From assembly GCF_030814835.1 (NCBI RefSeq), contig NZ_JAUSVS010000002.1, positions 558,001 to 622,000 of the forward strand: a DNA stretch of 64,000 nucleotides. The letters are read 5' to 3'. The notes under the pieces were generated by a model. The model made no database searches. It saw nothing but the letters and a program-made list of their open reading frames with translations, and had not been told where the DNA came from. Source of the DNA: Caulobacter ginsengisoli (GTDB taxonomy: Bacteria; Pseudomonadota; Alphaproteobacteria; Caulobacterales; Caulobacteraceae). Positions 17,001 to 23,880 of this stretch are shown one piece after another. The first letter of the stretch is position 1; each line of letters opens with the position of its first letter. The position numbers and the translations under genes were made by a program.

Positions 17001-17283
17001 GAAGGATGGTCGCCGCGTTTTGGCTGGCGTAGGCGTTCATCTGCTTCAGGCCTTCCATGGACTGAAGCTCGCGTTCCATGGGCCGCACGAGCAGGCGCTC
17101 GGCGTCTTCCGGGCTGACGCCGGGATAGGGCACGGTGATGGCGATGAACGGCACGGGGATGTCCGGATTGGACTCCCGGGGCAGGCCCGCATAGGCGAAC
17201 AGGCCGAAGATCGAGGCGACGAAGGCGACGCCCAGCACTACCTTGCGTCGCTTCAGGGCGCCGTGGATCAGAGCTGAGATCAT
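14017..17283 (-). CDS. RND efflux permease
   Basis: 1088 residues. The first helix is followed by GLPRESNPDIPVPFIAITVPYPGVSPEDAE-type porter sequence (quoted in part: NPDIPVPFIAITV), standard for RND pumps; two blocks of TM helices (about 335-560 and 880-1050) flank porter domains. Translated after its adaptor (33-base gap). Oddities: TM4 reads GILVDGGIVVVE, keeping only the first of the two adjacent Asp that AcrB uses for proton relay, and TM10 has GVVVGHNIVLVD with His where AcrB has Lys. A Gly-rich insert (GGGGRGGGPP) sits in the porter domain. No outer-membrane partner is in the operon; the tolC at 42110 could serve. Confidence 0.93.
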   Translation of the reverse strand: MISALIHGALKRRKVVLGVAFVASIFGLFAYAGLPRESNPDIPVPFIAITVPYPGVSPEDAERLLVRPMERELQSMEGLKQMNAYASQNAATILLEFEVNFNKDKVLQDVRAKVDLARGYFPPDAKEPIIQENNVNDDPVIGVMLSGDTPERALYQTARDLQDRIETLPGVLRTELGGGREELLEVTIDPTRMEAANVTVGELSAVIGRNNQLVPAGNLQTANSRFAVKIPGVVEKPEDILALPIKKNGDRLITVGDIGEVRRTFKEPSRITRFNGQRAFTIDVVKRSGANVLDTVKDVRKLVAQEQSGWPVAIKSTIKVAYSYDDSEFIERGLNVLESGLITATLLVMIIIIASLGIRQGIMVGLAIPLCFMLAFLMLQAFGITLNQMVMFGLILAVGILVDGGIVVVEYADRKMAEGLDKNEAFAQAGTRMFWPVVNGTLTTLCAFVPFFFWNSIAGKFMSFLPITLFFVLGASIFVALIFTPALGSLMGRKAGVDEQHLEEIRKSEEGDPRQMKGFMGWYANALWAAGRAPGIVTLAAVAVIVVIIGLMGFTGPHRTEFFLDQEPDWATVWVKARGNLSPEADNVLVAQVEKRLVGLKGMESIYTAAGPFNGGGGRGGGPPNDSVGRLRIAFVDFEHRKELGIRGNDIVKDIRKRLEGLSGIETEVALPQGGPPQGKDVQVELRSSDPVALNRAADLIKAKLAGDKQLFEQEDNRASPGIEWNLTVDREAAGRYGVDVLSVGQAIQYVTNGVLVGRFRPDDAEDELDIRVRFPSDQRNLTAFDRLKITTAQGPVPASYFIKRVPGQQVTSIQRRDSQRLVVLQANTVEGVAANQKIAELKPWLEKANIPDNVHWKFTGADEEGQKAGVFFMLAMAATLVMMGAILLWQFNSFYGVLVTLSAVVLSTMGVFLGVAVNFMHTFDYISIIMLGTGIVALAGVVVGHNIVLVDTFYQLRRQNYEADEAAMRAAVQRFRPVMLTTLVTVVGLLPLMFQIHPNFKLGTIEYKSPGSEWWVQLSGAVVWGLSFSTLLTLFLTPAALAAPKVLARRFRNVWNFARGRISWDERERADEEVHEHAKPEFSRAAE

Positions 17284-17316
17284 CCCAAATTCTCCTGCAG
17301 GTTCGGGATCCCGGAC

Positions 17317-18396
17317 CTAGCGGTCCGAGACCCTGACCTTCTGGCCTTCGGAAACATAGGCCTGGCCGACGGTGATGACCCGGACCGGGCCGCGCAGGCC
17401 CGAAATCCAGATGCCGTCGGGGGTCTCGTCCAGCACGGTGATGGGCGCGAAGGCGACAATCCCATCGGGCCGAACATAGCGCACTCCCTGGCGGCCCGCC
17501 GAATCCAGCACCAGGGCCGTGGCCGGGACCATCAGGGCCGGGCCAATGCCCGAACCGATCCGCGCCTCGGCCGAAAGGCCGGCGCGGGCGGCGGTCGGAT
17601 TGCGGGCGGCGATCTCGATCCGATAGGTGCGGGTGGCCGGATCGGCGTCGCGGCCGACCGAGCGGACGACACCCGACAGTACTTCGCCCGACACCAGCTT
17701 GGCGGTGACCGGGGCGCCGATCTTGACCGTGCCGATATCGCTCTCCGACACGTCGACGATGATGACGATGGGGTCCAGCTCGATCATCGTGCCGCACTCG
17801 CCGCCGGGCGACAGATAGGTCCCGATCTCGGCGACGCGGTTGTCGAACACGCCCGAGAAGGGCGCGCGGATATTGACCTGCTCAAGCTGCACCTCGGCCT
17901 GCCGGACGGCGGCCTGGGCGGAATCGAGGTTGGCCTGGTCCTGCAGGACCTGGGTCGGCGAGCGGAAGCCCTGGTCGGCCAGCTTGGCGGAAGCCTCACG
18001 CTGCAGCTGGCGCATCTTCCAGTTGGCCCTGGCCTGGTCGAGGCTGGCCTGGCGGGCGTCGACGGCCAGGCGGCAGAGGACGGTCCCCTTCTTGACGAAC
18101 CCGCCTTCGCGGGCCGGGGTGGCGGCCACCGGGCCGGCGGTTTCCGAGCGCACCGCAACGGTGCGGTTGGCCTCGGTATGGCCGCGCACGACAAGGCTGA
18201 CCGGCCGCATCGTCTCCTGGACGATCGGGGCGGTGACCAGCGGGGTCACGGTCTTGCTGGCGGCCGCGGCGGCCTGGGCCTCGGCTTTTGCCTTGGCCTT
18301 GGTCTTGCCGGCGCTGGCGAACGACATGACCACCAGGAACAGGATCACGAACAGCACGATGCCGCCCGCGACAAGATAAGACGTTTTGATCCGCAT
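17317..18396 (-). CDS. RND periplasmic adaptor (membrane fusion protein)
   Basis: 359 residues from ATG at 18394-18396; the longer frame upstream has no homology-like sequence. One N-terminal membrane anchor (YLVAGGIVLFVILFLVVM), an Ala/Lys-rich linker, then biotinyl-lipoyl-like and helical hairpin domains: VRSETAGPVAATPAREGGFV, ARANWKMRQLQREASAKLAD, and INIRAPFSGVFDN-type lipoyl return (VNIRAPFSGVFDNRVAEIG). Works with the downstream permease to drive drugs or metabolites toward an outer-membrane channel. Divergent from kynB across a region with two GAAC...GTTC inverted repeats. Confidence 0.92.
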   Translation of the reverse strand: MRIKTSYLVAGGIVLFVILFLVVMSFASAGKTKAKAKAEAQAAAAASKTVTPLVTAPIVQETMRPVSLVVRGHTEANRTVAVRSETAGPVAATPAREGGFVKKGTVLCRLAVDARQASLDQARANWKMRQLQREASAKLADQGFRSPTQVLQDQANLDSAQAAVRQAEVQLEQVNIRAPFSGVFDNRVAEIGTYLSPGGECGTMIELDPIVIIVDVSESDIGTVKIGAPVTAKLVSGEVLSGVVRSVGRDADPATRTYRIEIAARNPTAARAGLSAEARIGSGIGPALMVPATALVLDSAGRQGVRYVRPDGIVAFAPITVLDETPDGIWISGLRGPVRVITVGQAYVSEGQKVRVSDR

Positions 18397-18470
18397 AGAG
18401 CCAGCTTCCCGGGTAGCGCCCGGCGTCTCGGGCCGCGCGCGCGACCCGGCCACCCCGGGAACCTTGATCT

Positions 18471-18548
18471 GAACAGCGTTCTGATATGCTGCGCCGCACT
18501 CGAAATCGCAAATGAAATCCTGGACAGGTTGACTGGTCAGAACTGTTC
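18471..18548. promoter_or_regulatory. Two short GAAC/GTTC inverted repeats between RND adaptor and kynB
   Basis: GAACAGCGTTC at 18471-18481 and GAACTGTTC at 18540-18548 lie in the 172-base divergent gap. Both share GAAC...GTTC arms, with different spacers (3 and 1). Such elements are common for TetR-type repressors of RND pumps, but no regulator gene is adjacent and the arms are short. Low confidence. Confidence 0.3.
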
Positions 18549-18568
18549 CGGCGCCGGATAAGGCGAGC

Positions 18569-19210
18569 ATGCAACAGTCCCCCAAGCTCTGGGATATCAG
18601 CCAGCCTTTACGGGCCGGCATGCCGACCTGGCCCGGCGACACGCCCTTCGCCCAGGCGCAGGTCTGGACCATGGGACCCGGCAGCCCGGTCAATGTCGGC
18701 CGCTTCTCGCAATCGACCCATGCCGGGACCCACGCCGACGCGCCGAGACACTATGTCGCCGAGGGACATCTGGCCGGCGACTTCGATCTTTCCGTCTATG
18801 TCGGCCCCTGCCGGCTGGTGGACGTGCGGGACTGCGGGCCGCTGGTCCAGCCGCGGCATGTCGAGGCGGCGCTGGCTGACCCGCCGCCGCGCCTTTTGCT
18901 GCGCACCTACGAGCGGTTTCCGCATGACGCCTGGGACAACGGTTTTACCGCCGTGGCCCCCGCGACGCTGGAGCGGCTGGCGGCGGCGGGGGTGCGGCTG
19001 ATCGGCATCGACACCCCCTCGCTGGATCCCGAGCAATCCAAGACCATGGACGCCCATGCGGTGGTGGCCCGGCACGGCATGGCCATTCTGGAGGGCCTGG
19101 TGCTGGATGATCCGCCGGCCGGCGATTACGAACTGATCGCCCTGCCGCTCAACCTCGCCGACCTCGATGCCGCTCCGGTGCGGGCGGTGCTGCGGGAGCT
19201 GACCCGATGA
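18569..19210 (+). CDS. kynB: Kynurenine formamidase
   Basis: 213 residues. [20 protein letters not shown] at the N-terminus and the metal motif HAGTHADAP (His 51, His 55, Asp 57) define the bacterial KynB cyclase-like family, which hydrolyses N-formylkynurenine to kynurenine and formate. The C-terminal [18 protein letters not shown] block is also typical. Overlaps kynU by four bases (ATGA). The first enzyme, tryptophan 2,3-dioxygenase (kynA), is not adjacent and would have to be elsewhere. Confidence 0.95.
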   Translation: MQQSPKLWDISQPLRAGMPTWPGDTPFAQAQVWTMGPGSPVNVGRFSQSTHAGTHADAPRHYVAEGHLAGDFDLSVYVGPCRLVDVRDCGPLVQPRHVEAALADPPPRLLLRTYERFPHDAWDNGFTAVAPATLERLAAAGVRLIGIDTPSLDPEQSKTMDAHAVVARHGMAILEGLVLDDPPAGDYELIALPLNLADLDAAPVRAVLRELTR

Positions 19211-20445
19211 GCGCCTTTGGGAGCCGCGCCGAGGACCTGGACCGCGACGATCCGCTGGCGGATTTCCGCGAGGCCTTCGCTCTGCCGGAAGGCGTCATCT
19301 ACCTGGACGGCAACAGCCTGGGGCCGCCGCCGCTGGCGGCCCTGGAGGACCTCAATGAGGCCGCTCACGAGGCCTGGGGCCAGGGGCTGGTGCGCAGTTG
19401 GAACACCGCCGGCTGGATCGACGCCCCGACCCGGCTGGGTGACCGGCTGGCCGGGCTGATCGGCGCGGACCCCGGCGAGGTGATCGTCGCCGACTCCACC
19501 TCGGTCAATCTTTTCAAGCTGCTGGTCGCCGCCCTGCAGGCGCGGCCTGAGCGGACGGTGGTGCTGAGCGAGCCGGGCGACTTCCCCACCGACCTCTATA
19601 TGGCGCAGGGCGCGGTCCGCACTCTGGGCGGCGGGCGGCGGCTGGACCTGCGCGAGCCGGAAGACCTGGAAGCGGCGCTGGGCCCCGACACGGCGGTGCT
19701 GCTGCTGGGCCATGTCCACTACAAGTCCGGCCGGGTGCGCGACATGGCGGGCCTGACCGCCAGGGCCCAGGCGGCCGGGGCGCTGGTGCTCTGGGATCTC
19801 AGCCACAGCGGTGGGGTGCTGCCGGTCGAGCTCAACGCCTGCAACGTCGATCTGGCGGTGGGCTGCACCTACAAATACCTCAGCGGCGGGCCGGGAGCGC
19901 CGGCCTATCTCTTCGTCGCCAAACGCCATCAGGACAGCCTGATCTCGCCCTTGGGCGGCTGGATGGGTCACGCCCAGCCCTTCGCCTTCGAGGACGGCTA
20001 CGCCCCCGCCGAGGGCATCCGCCGCTTCGCCTGCGGCACCCCGCCGATCCTCAGCCTGACCGGCCTCGAAGCCGGCGCCGCCCTGGCCCTGCGCGCCGGC
20101 CCCGCGCGCCTGGCGGCCAAGGCCCGGGCGCTGGGCGACCTGTTCATCGAAGTGATCGAGGCCGGACCGGCGGCGGCGGCGCTCAGCCTCGCCAGCCCGA
20201 GGGACTCGGGCGAGCGGGGCGGGCAGGTGTCGTTCCGCCACCCGCAGGCCTACGCCATCGTCCAGGCGCTGATCGCGCGCGGGGTGATCGGGGATTTCCG
20301 GGCGCCGGACATCTGCCGGTTCGGCTTCTCGCCGCTGTTCCTGTCCTTCGCCGAGGTCGAGGCGGCGGCGGAAATGCTGGGCGAGGTGGTGGCGGAACGG
20401 GTCTACGAGGACCCGGCCTACAGCGTCCGCACGGCGGTGACCTAG
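19207..20445 (+). CDS. kynU: Kynureninase
   Basis: 412 residues. [12 protein letters not shown] near the N-terminus, [17 protein letters not shown] (Asp 197 to the PLP ring nitrogen) and [18 protein letters not shown] (Lys 223, Schiff base with PLP) are the KynU signatures. It splits kynurenine or 3-hydroxykynurenine into (hydroxy)anthranilate and alanine. Operon kynB-kynU; the stop codon overlaps the convergent acetyltransferase gene by four bases. Confidence 0.96.
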   Translation: MSAFGSRAEDLDRDDPLADFREAFALPEGVIYLDGNSLGPPPLAALEDLNEAAHEAWGQGLVRSWNTAGWIDAPTRLGDRLAGLIGADPGEVIVADSTSVNLFKLLVAALQARPERTVVLSEPGDFPTDLYMAQGAVRTLGGGRRLDLREPEDLEAALGPDTAVLLLGHVHYKSGRVRDMAGLTARAQAAGALVLWDLSHSGGVLPVELNACNVDLAVGCTYKYLSGGPGAPAYLFVAKRHQDSLISPLGGWMGHAQPFAFEDGYAPAEGIRRFACGTPPILSLTGLEAGAALALRAGPARLAAKARALGDLFIEVIEAGPAAAALSLASPRDSGERGGQVSFRHPQAYAIVQALIARGVIGDFRAPDICRFGFSPLFLSFAEVEAAAEMLGEVVAERVYEDPAYSVRTAVT

Positions 20446-20876
20446 GCCCGCTCCCAGCGGTAGAGCACGTCGGGCTCCTGCTCCTCGTTGTCGCCGTCGG
20501 TCTCGTCGATGGCCTCGAACCCCGCCGCCTCGTAGAAGGCCCGCGCCCGGCTGTTGGCCTGGAAGGTCCACAGCTTGAGGATCGGCCAGCTCCCCTTAGC
20601 CCGGTCGAGCAGCATGCGGCCCAGGCCCAGCCCCTGGGCGTCCGGCAGGACGTAGAGCTGGTCGATCCAGCCTTCGCGAAAAGCGATGAAGCCGACGATG
20701 CGCTGGCCGCGCAGGGCGCCCCAGACCGTGCAGGTCTCGAACACCGGACCTCGGAAATAGTCGCGGTCCTCTTCGGGGGTGTGCAGGCCCATCAGCCAGG
20801 GCAGCCGGTCGTCGAAAGCCGTCCGGTGGATGACGGCCGCCGTATCCATGTCTTCCAGGGTCAGGCGCCGCAGCAT
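20442..20876 (-). CDS. GNAT family N-acetyltransferase
   Basis: 144 residues from ATG at 20874-20876; a GTG six codons upstream (20894) is possible. IDQLYVLPDAQGLGLGRMLLDRAK is the GNAT acetyl-CoA pyrophosphate loop (Q-x-x-G-x-G), followed by LWTFQANSRARAFYEAAGF, the standard motif B. Substrate cannot be predicted. Convergent with kynU with a four-base overlap; no sign of functional link. Confidence 0.88.
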   Translation of the reverse strand: MLRRLTLEDMDTAAVIHRTAFDDRLPWLMGLHTPEEDRDYFRGPVFETCTVWGALRGQRIVGFIAFREGWIDQLYVLPDAQGLGLGRMLLDRAKGSWPILKLWTFQANSRARAFYEAAGFEAIDETDGDNEEQEPDVLYRWERA

Positions 20877-20944
20877 GAAGCCAGCATAGCCCACTCAGCC
20901 GATTTCCGTGTATGGCGTCTCGAAACCCTCAAGGAGGCCAAGCC

Positions 20945-21385
20945 ATGCAGTATCTCCACACCATGGTCCGGGTGCGCGACCTGGACGCCTCGCTGGCCTT
21001 CTATGTCGACAAGCTGGGCCTTAGCGAAGTCAGCCGGGTCGAAAATCCCGGCGGCCGGTTCACCCTGGTCTTCCTGGCCGCCCCCGACGACGTCGAGATG
21101 GCCAAGGCCCGCAAGGCGCCGATGGTCGAGCTGACCTACAACTGGGATGCCGAGGACTATCAGGGCGGCCGCAACTTCGGCCACCTGGCCTATGCGGTCG
21201 ACGACATCTATGCGACCTGCCAGCGGCTGATGGACGGCGGGGTGACCATCAACCGCCCGCCGCGCGACGGCCACATGGCCTTCGTCCGCTCGCCGGACAA
21301 CATCTCGGTCGAGCTGCTGCAGAAGGGCAAGAGCCTGGAACCCGCCGAGCCCTGGACCTCGATGCCCAACGTTGGGGCCTGGTGA
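20945..21385 (+). CDS. gloA: Lactoylglutathione lyase (glyoxalase I)
   Basis: 146 residues from ATG 20945, preceded by AAGGAGG (20931-20937), which decides against the upstream ATG at 20912. All four metal ligands of bacterial GloA can be placed: His 5 (LHTMVRV), Glu 62 (VELTYNW), His 80 (FGHLAYAV) and Glu 123 (SVELLQ). It converts the methylglyoxal-glutathione hemithioacetal to S-lactoylglutathione. Stop and next start overlap (TGATG), so it is coupled to the SDR gene. Confidence 0.9.
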   Translation: MQYLHTMVRVRDLDASLAFYVDKLGLSEVSRVENPGGRFTLVFLAAPDDVEMAKARKAPMVELTYNWDAEDYQGGRNFGHLAYAVDDIYATCQRLMDGGVTINRPPRDGHMAFVRSPDNISVELLQKGKSLEPAEPWTSMPNVGAW

Positions 21386-22161
21386 TGCGGCTGGAGGGAA
21401 GGCGGGCGCTGGTCACCGGCGCCGCCCACGGCATTGGCCTGGCCTGCGCCCAGGCCTTCGCCCGCGAGGGGGCCGACGTGGTGCTGGCCGACATCGACGC
21501 CGCCGGGGTCGAGGGCGCTGCAAAGGCGATCGTTGCCAAGACCGGCCGCAAGGCCGTCGGCCTGGCCTGCGATATCGCCGACGCCATGGCCGCACGCGCG
21601 ATGGTCGCCCAGGCCGCCCAGGCGATCGGGCCGCTCGACATCCTGGTCAACAACGCCGGCATCCTGGCGCCGGGCGACATCCTGACCACGACGCTGGAAG
21701 ACTTCGACCGCGTCTTGGCGGTGAACCTGCGGGCCGTCTTCGTCATCGGCCAGGCCGTGGCCCAGGCCATGGTCGCCGGCGGGATCAAGGGCGCGATCAT
21801 CAATATGAGCTCGATCAACGCCGTCCTGGCCATCCCCAACCAGGTCCCCTACGTGACCAGCAAGGGCGCGATCAACCAGCTGACCAAGACCATGGCCCTG
21901 GGCCTGGCCCCGCACGGCATCCGCGTCAACGCCATCGGCCCGGGCACCATCGCCACCGACATCCTCAAGGGCGTGATGAAGGACGAGGCCGCCAGGCGCG
22001 GCGTCCTGGCCCGTACCCCGCTCAAGCGCTTCGGCGAGCCGGACGAGATCGGCCGGGTGGCGGTGTTCCTGGCCAGCGAGGACGCCAGCTACATGACCGG
22101 CCAGACCATCTATCCGGACGGGGGAAGGTTGGCGCTGAACTATACGGTGGCGGTGGACTAG
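21385..22161 (+). CDS. Short-chain dehydrogenase/reductase
   Basis: 258 residues from ATG 21385 overlapping the gloA stop. TGAAHGIG cofactor loop (about 12-19), DIDAA after strand 2, NNAG, catalytic Ser in INMSSINAV, YVTSKGA (Tyr-x3-Lys), and the C-terminal FLASEDASYMTGQTIYPDGG are classical SDR features. NAD preference is suggested by the Asp after strand 2. Substrate unknown; the company of gloA and, on the other strand, a pectate lyase is compatible with a carbonyl or sugar-acid substrate, but that is inference. Confidence 0.9.
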   Translation: MRLEGRRALVTGAAHGIGLACAQAFAREGADVVLADIDAAGVEGAAKAIVAKTGRKAVGLACDIADAMAARAMVAQAAQAIGPLDILVNNAGILAPGDILTTTLEDFDRVLAVNLRAVFVIGQAVAQAMVAGGIKGAIINMSSINAVLAIPNQVPYVTSKGAINQLTKTMALGLAPHGIRVNAIGPGTIATDILKGVMKDEAARRGVLARTPLKRFGEPDEIGRVAVFLASEDASYMTGQTIYPDGGRLALNYTVAVD

Positions 22162-22167
22162 CCGGGG

Positions 22168-23778
22168 CTATTTCGCCCCCAACCACCGGATCATCGCGAT
22201 CATGTTCTCGATATAGGCGCCGGTCGAAATCCCGATCGCCGGCTTGGGATCGATGAAGGGCGAGGTGTCGGTGATGTCGCCGACGCGGGTCTGGCTGTAG
22301 TCGCCGGGCGCGGGCGTGGGCGAGCCGTCGCCGCTGTAGGGATGGCTGGTCGCCTTCAGTTCAGTGGGCCACCAGCCCTCGGCATTGAGGCCGGCGCCCA
22401 GGGCGGCGATCTGGTCGTCGGTGACCTTGCCCTTGGCGCCGATGTCGCCCACGTTCAGGTCCGACACCGAGACCTCGCCCAGCGAGAAGTAGCGGGGAAG
22501 GGGCTGGCCGCGCAGCTTGAGCGGGGATTTGGCTGCCAGCTCGGCGACTGGCTGGGCCTTCAGCGCGGCGTAGCGCTTGCGCAGGCCGTCCACGTCGATC
22601 TTCCGGAAGCTGCTGTAGTGGATCAGCGTCCCCGCCGGGTTCTTGTCGGCATAGTATTCGCCGTTGACGACGTTCGAGCCCTTGCGGTGGATATAGAGCG
22701 GCTCGTTCGTCCCGATCTCGATGAAGGTCGGCCAGGCCTTGCCGTCATGGGCCTGTTCCGGCGGCAGTTTCACCGACTGCAGCCAGTCCATCGCCTCGGG
22801 CAGGCGGGCCAGGTATTTCTCCTCGCCCGTCAGCTCGTAGAAGGTCAGCATCTGGCCGATATTGGCCGCCGTCGTGTGGGTGACGAAGGCCTTGGGTTCG
22901 TAGGTTCGCGCGCCGGCCGGCTTGAGGTCGGCGACCGTGTGCTGCAACCCCCAGGCGGGCTGTGGCTGGGGTTGCTGGCAGATGATGAAACAGTCCATGG
23001 CCCGGCGGATGGGGTCGATGACCCGTTCGTCGCCCAGCGCCTGCAGGCACATCAGCAGGAACTTGATGTTCTCGGCCGCCACGTCGTCATTGAAGGTGAT
23101 CAGGCTGGTGTAGTCGGGCAGGCCGTGGTGGTGGAACTCGTCCTTCAGCGGGAAGCGCTGGGGCCAGCCGCCGTTGGGGTACTGGCTGTCCAGGACAAAG
23201 GCGATGGCCTTGTCCAGCGGCGGACGCCAGCGCCTGTCGCCCTTCTCCACATGCAGGCGCAGCAGGAACTGGGCGGACTCCGAGGTCCCGGCGTCGTCGA
23301 AGGTGGCGTTGCCGTAGTAGTGCTGGAATTCCTCGAGCCGCCAGCCGTTCTTGCCGATGGTGTCGTACCAGCGCCGGGTCGAGGCCTCGCCGGCGAAGTC
23401 GATCAGATAGTTCCAGCCGCCGCTGGGGTTCTGGCCGTCGACCAGGGCCTGGGCGGCGTTCTCGGCGGCGCGGTAGTAGGCCTCGTCGCCGGTGGCGTGC
23501 AGGGCGTCGAGGAACAGATGGCCCATGGTCGCCGTGCCCGGCGGCTGCACCCAGATCTGGGTCGGATACGCCTCCATCTCGCCCCAGCGCCGCGAGAAGT
23601 CCGGCAGGTAGGACCAGACATAGCCGCCGCGGTTGGCGACCTTGTCGGTCATGAAGGCGGTGGCCCGGCGCATGGTGGCCAGCACGGCGTCCTTGGTGGG
23701 AGCGGCCAGCGCAGGCAGGGCGGCAGCCAGGGCCGTGGCGGCGGTGGCGGTCAGCAGGCTTCTACGGTCGAGGGACAT
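22168..23778 (-). CDS. Exported pectate lyase-like enzyme (PL10 type)
   Basis: 536 residues from ATG at 23776-23778. The N-terminus MSLDRRSLLTATAATALAAA is a twin-arginine signal (RRSLLT). SGGWNYLIDF, FDDAGTSESAQFLLRL, SQYPNGGWPQRFPL, YTSLITFNDDVAAENIKFLL are the Gly-Gly-Trp/Asn-Asp-Asp motifs of family 10 polysaccharide lyases, which cleave polygalacturonate by beta-elimination. The C-terminal 150 residues (from about 385) extend past the usual catalytic core. A perfect LacI-type palindrome lies 46 bases upstream of the start, suggesting induction by a pectin product. Confidence 0.85.
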   Translation of the reverse strand: MSLDRRSLLTATAATALAAALPALAAPTKDAVLATMRRATAFMTDKVANRGGYVWSYLPDFSRRWGEMEAYPTQIWVQPPGTATMGHLFLDALHATGDEAYYRAAENAAQALVDGQNPSGGWNYLIDFAGEASTRRWYDTIGKNGWRLEEFQHYYGNATFDDAGTSESAQFLLRLHVEKGDRRWRPPLDKAIAFVLDSQYPNGGWPQRFPLKDEFHHHGLPDYTSLITFNDDVAAENIKFLLMCLQALGDERVIDPIRRAMDCFIICQQPQPQPAWGLQHTVADLKPAGARTYEPKAFVTHTTAANIGQMLTFYELTGEEKYLARLPEAMDWLQSVKLPPEQAHDGKAWPTFIEIGTNEPLYIHRKGSNVVNGEYYADKNPAGTLIHYSSFRKIDVDGLRKRYAALKAQPVAELAAKSPLKLRGQPLPRYFSLGEVSVSDLNVGDIGAKGKVTDDQIAALGAGLNAEGWWPTELKATSHPYSGDGSPTPAPGDYSQTRVGDITDTSPFIDPKPAIGISTGAYIENMIAMIRWLGAK

Positions 23779-23823
23779 GGGTACGCTTCCTGGACGGCGT
23801 TGGACGCTCTTGTCCATACACAC

Positions 23824-23837
23824 TGACACCGGTGTCA
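23824..23837. promoter_or_regulatory. Perfect 14-base palindrome upstream of pectate lyase
   Basis: TGACACCGGTGTCA is completely self-complementary with a central CG, the form of LacI/GalR-family operators. It is 46 bases from the lyase start on the minus strand and 44 bases from the end of the EAL gene, so the lyase is the only likely target. No LacI gene is in the window; the repressor would act from elsewhere. Confidence 0.65.
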
Positions 23838-23880
23838 TGGAATGGAAAGAGGTGACGGGCTCTCCGGCTGTTGGGGCCGA

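Noticed and set aside
14716-17277. 853-codon open frame antisense to the RND permease
   Set aside because: Low-complexity Asp/Val/Gly/His-rich product with no domain; it mirrors the strong third-position GC bias of the real gene on the other strand.
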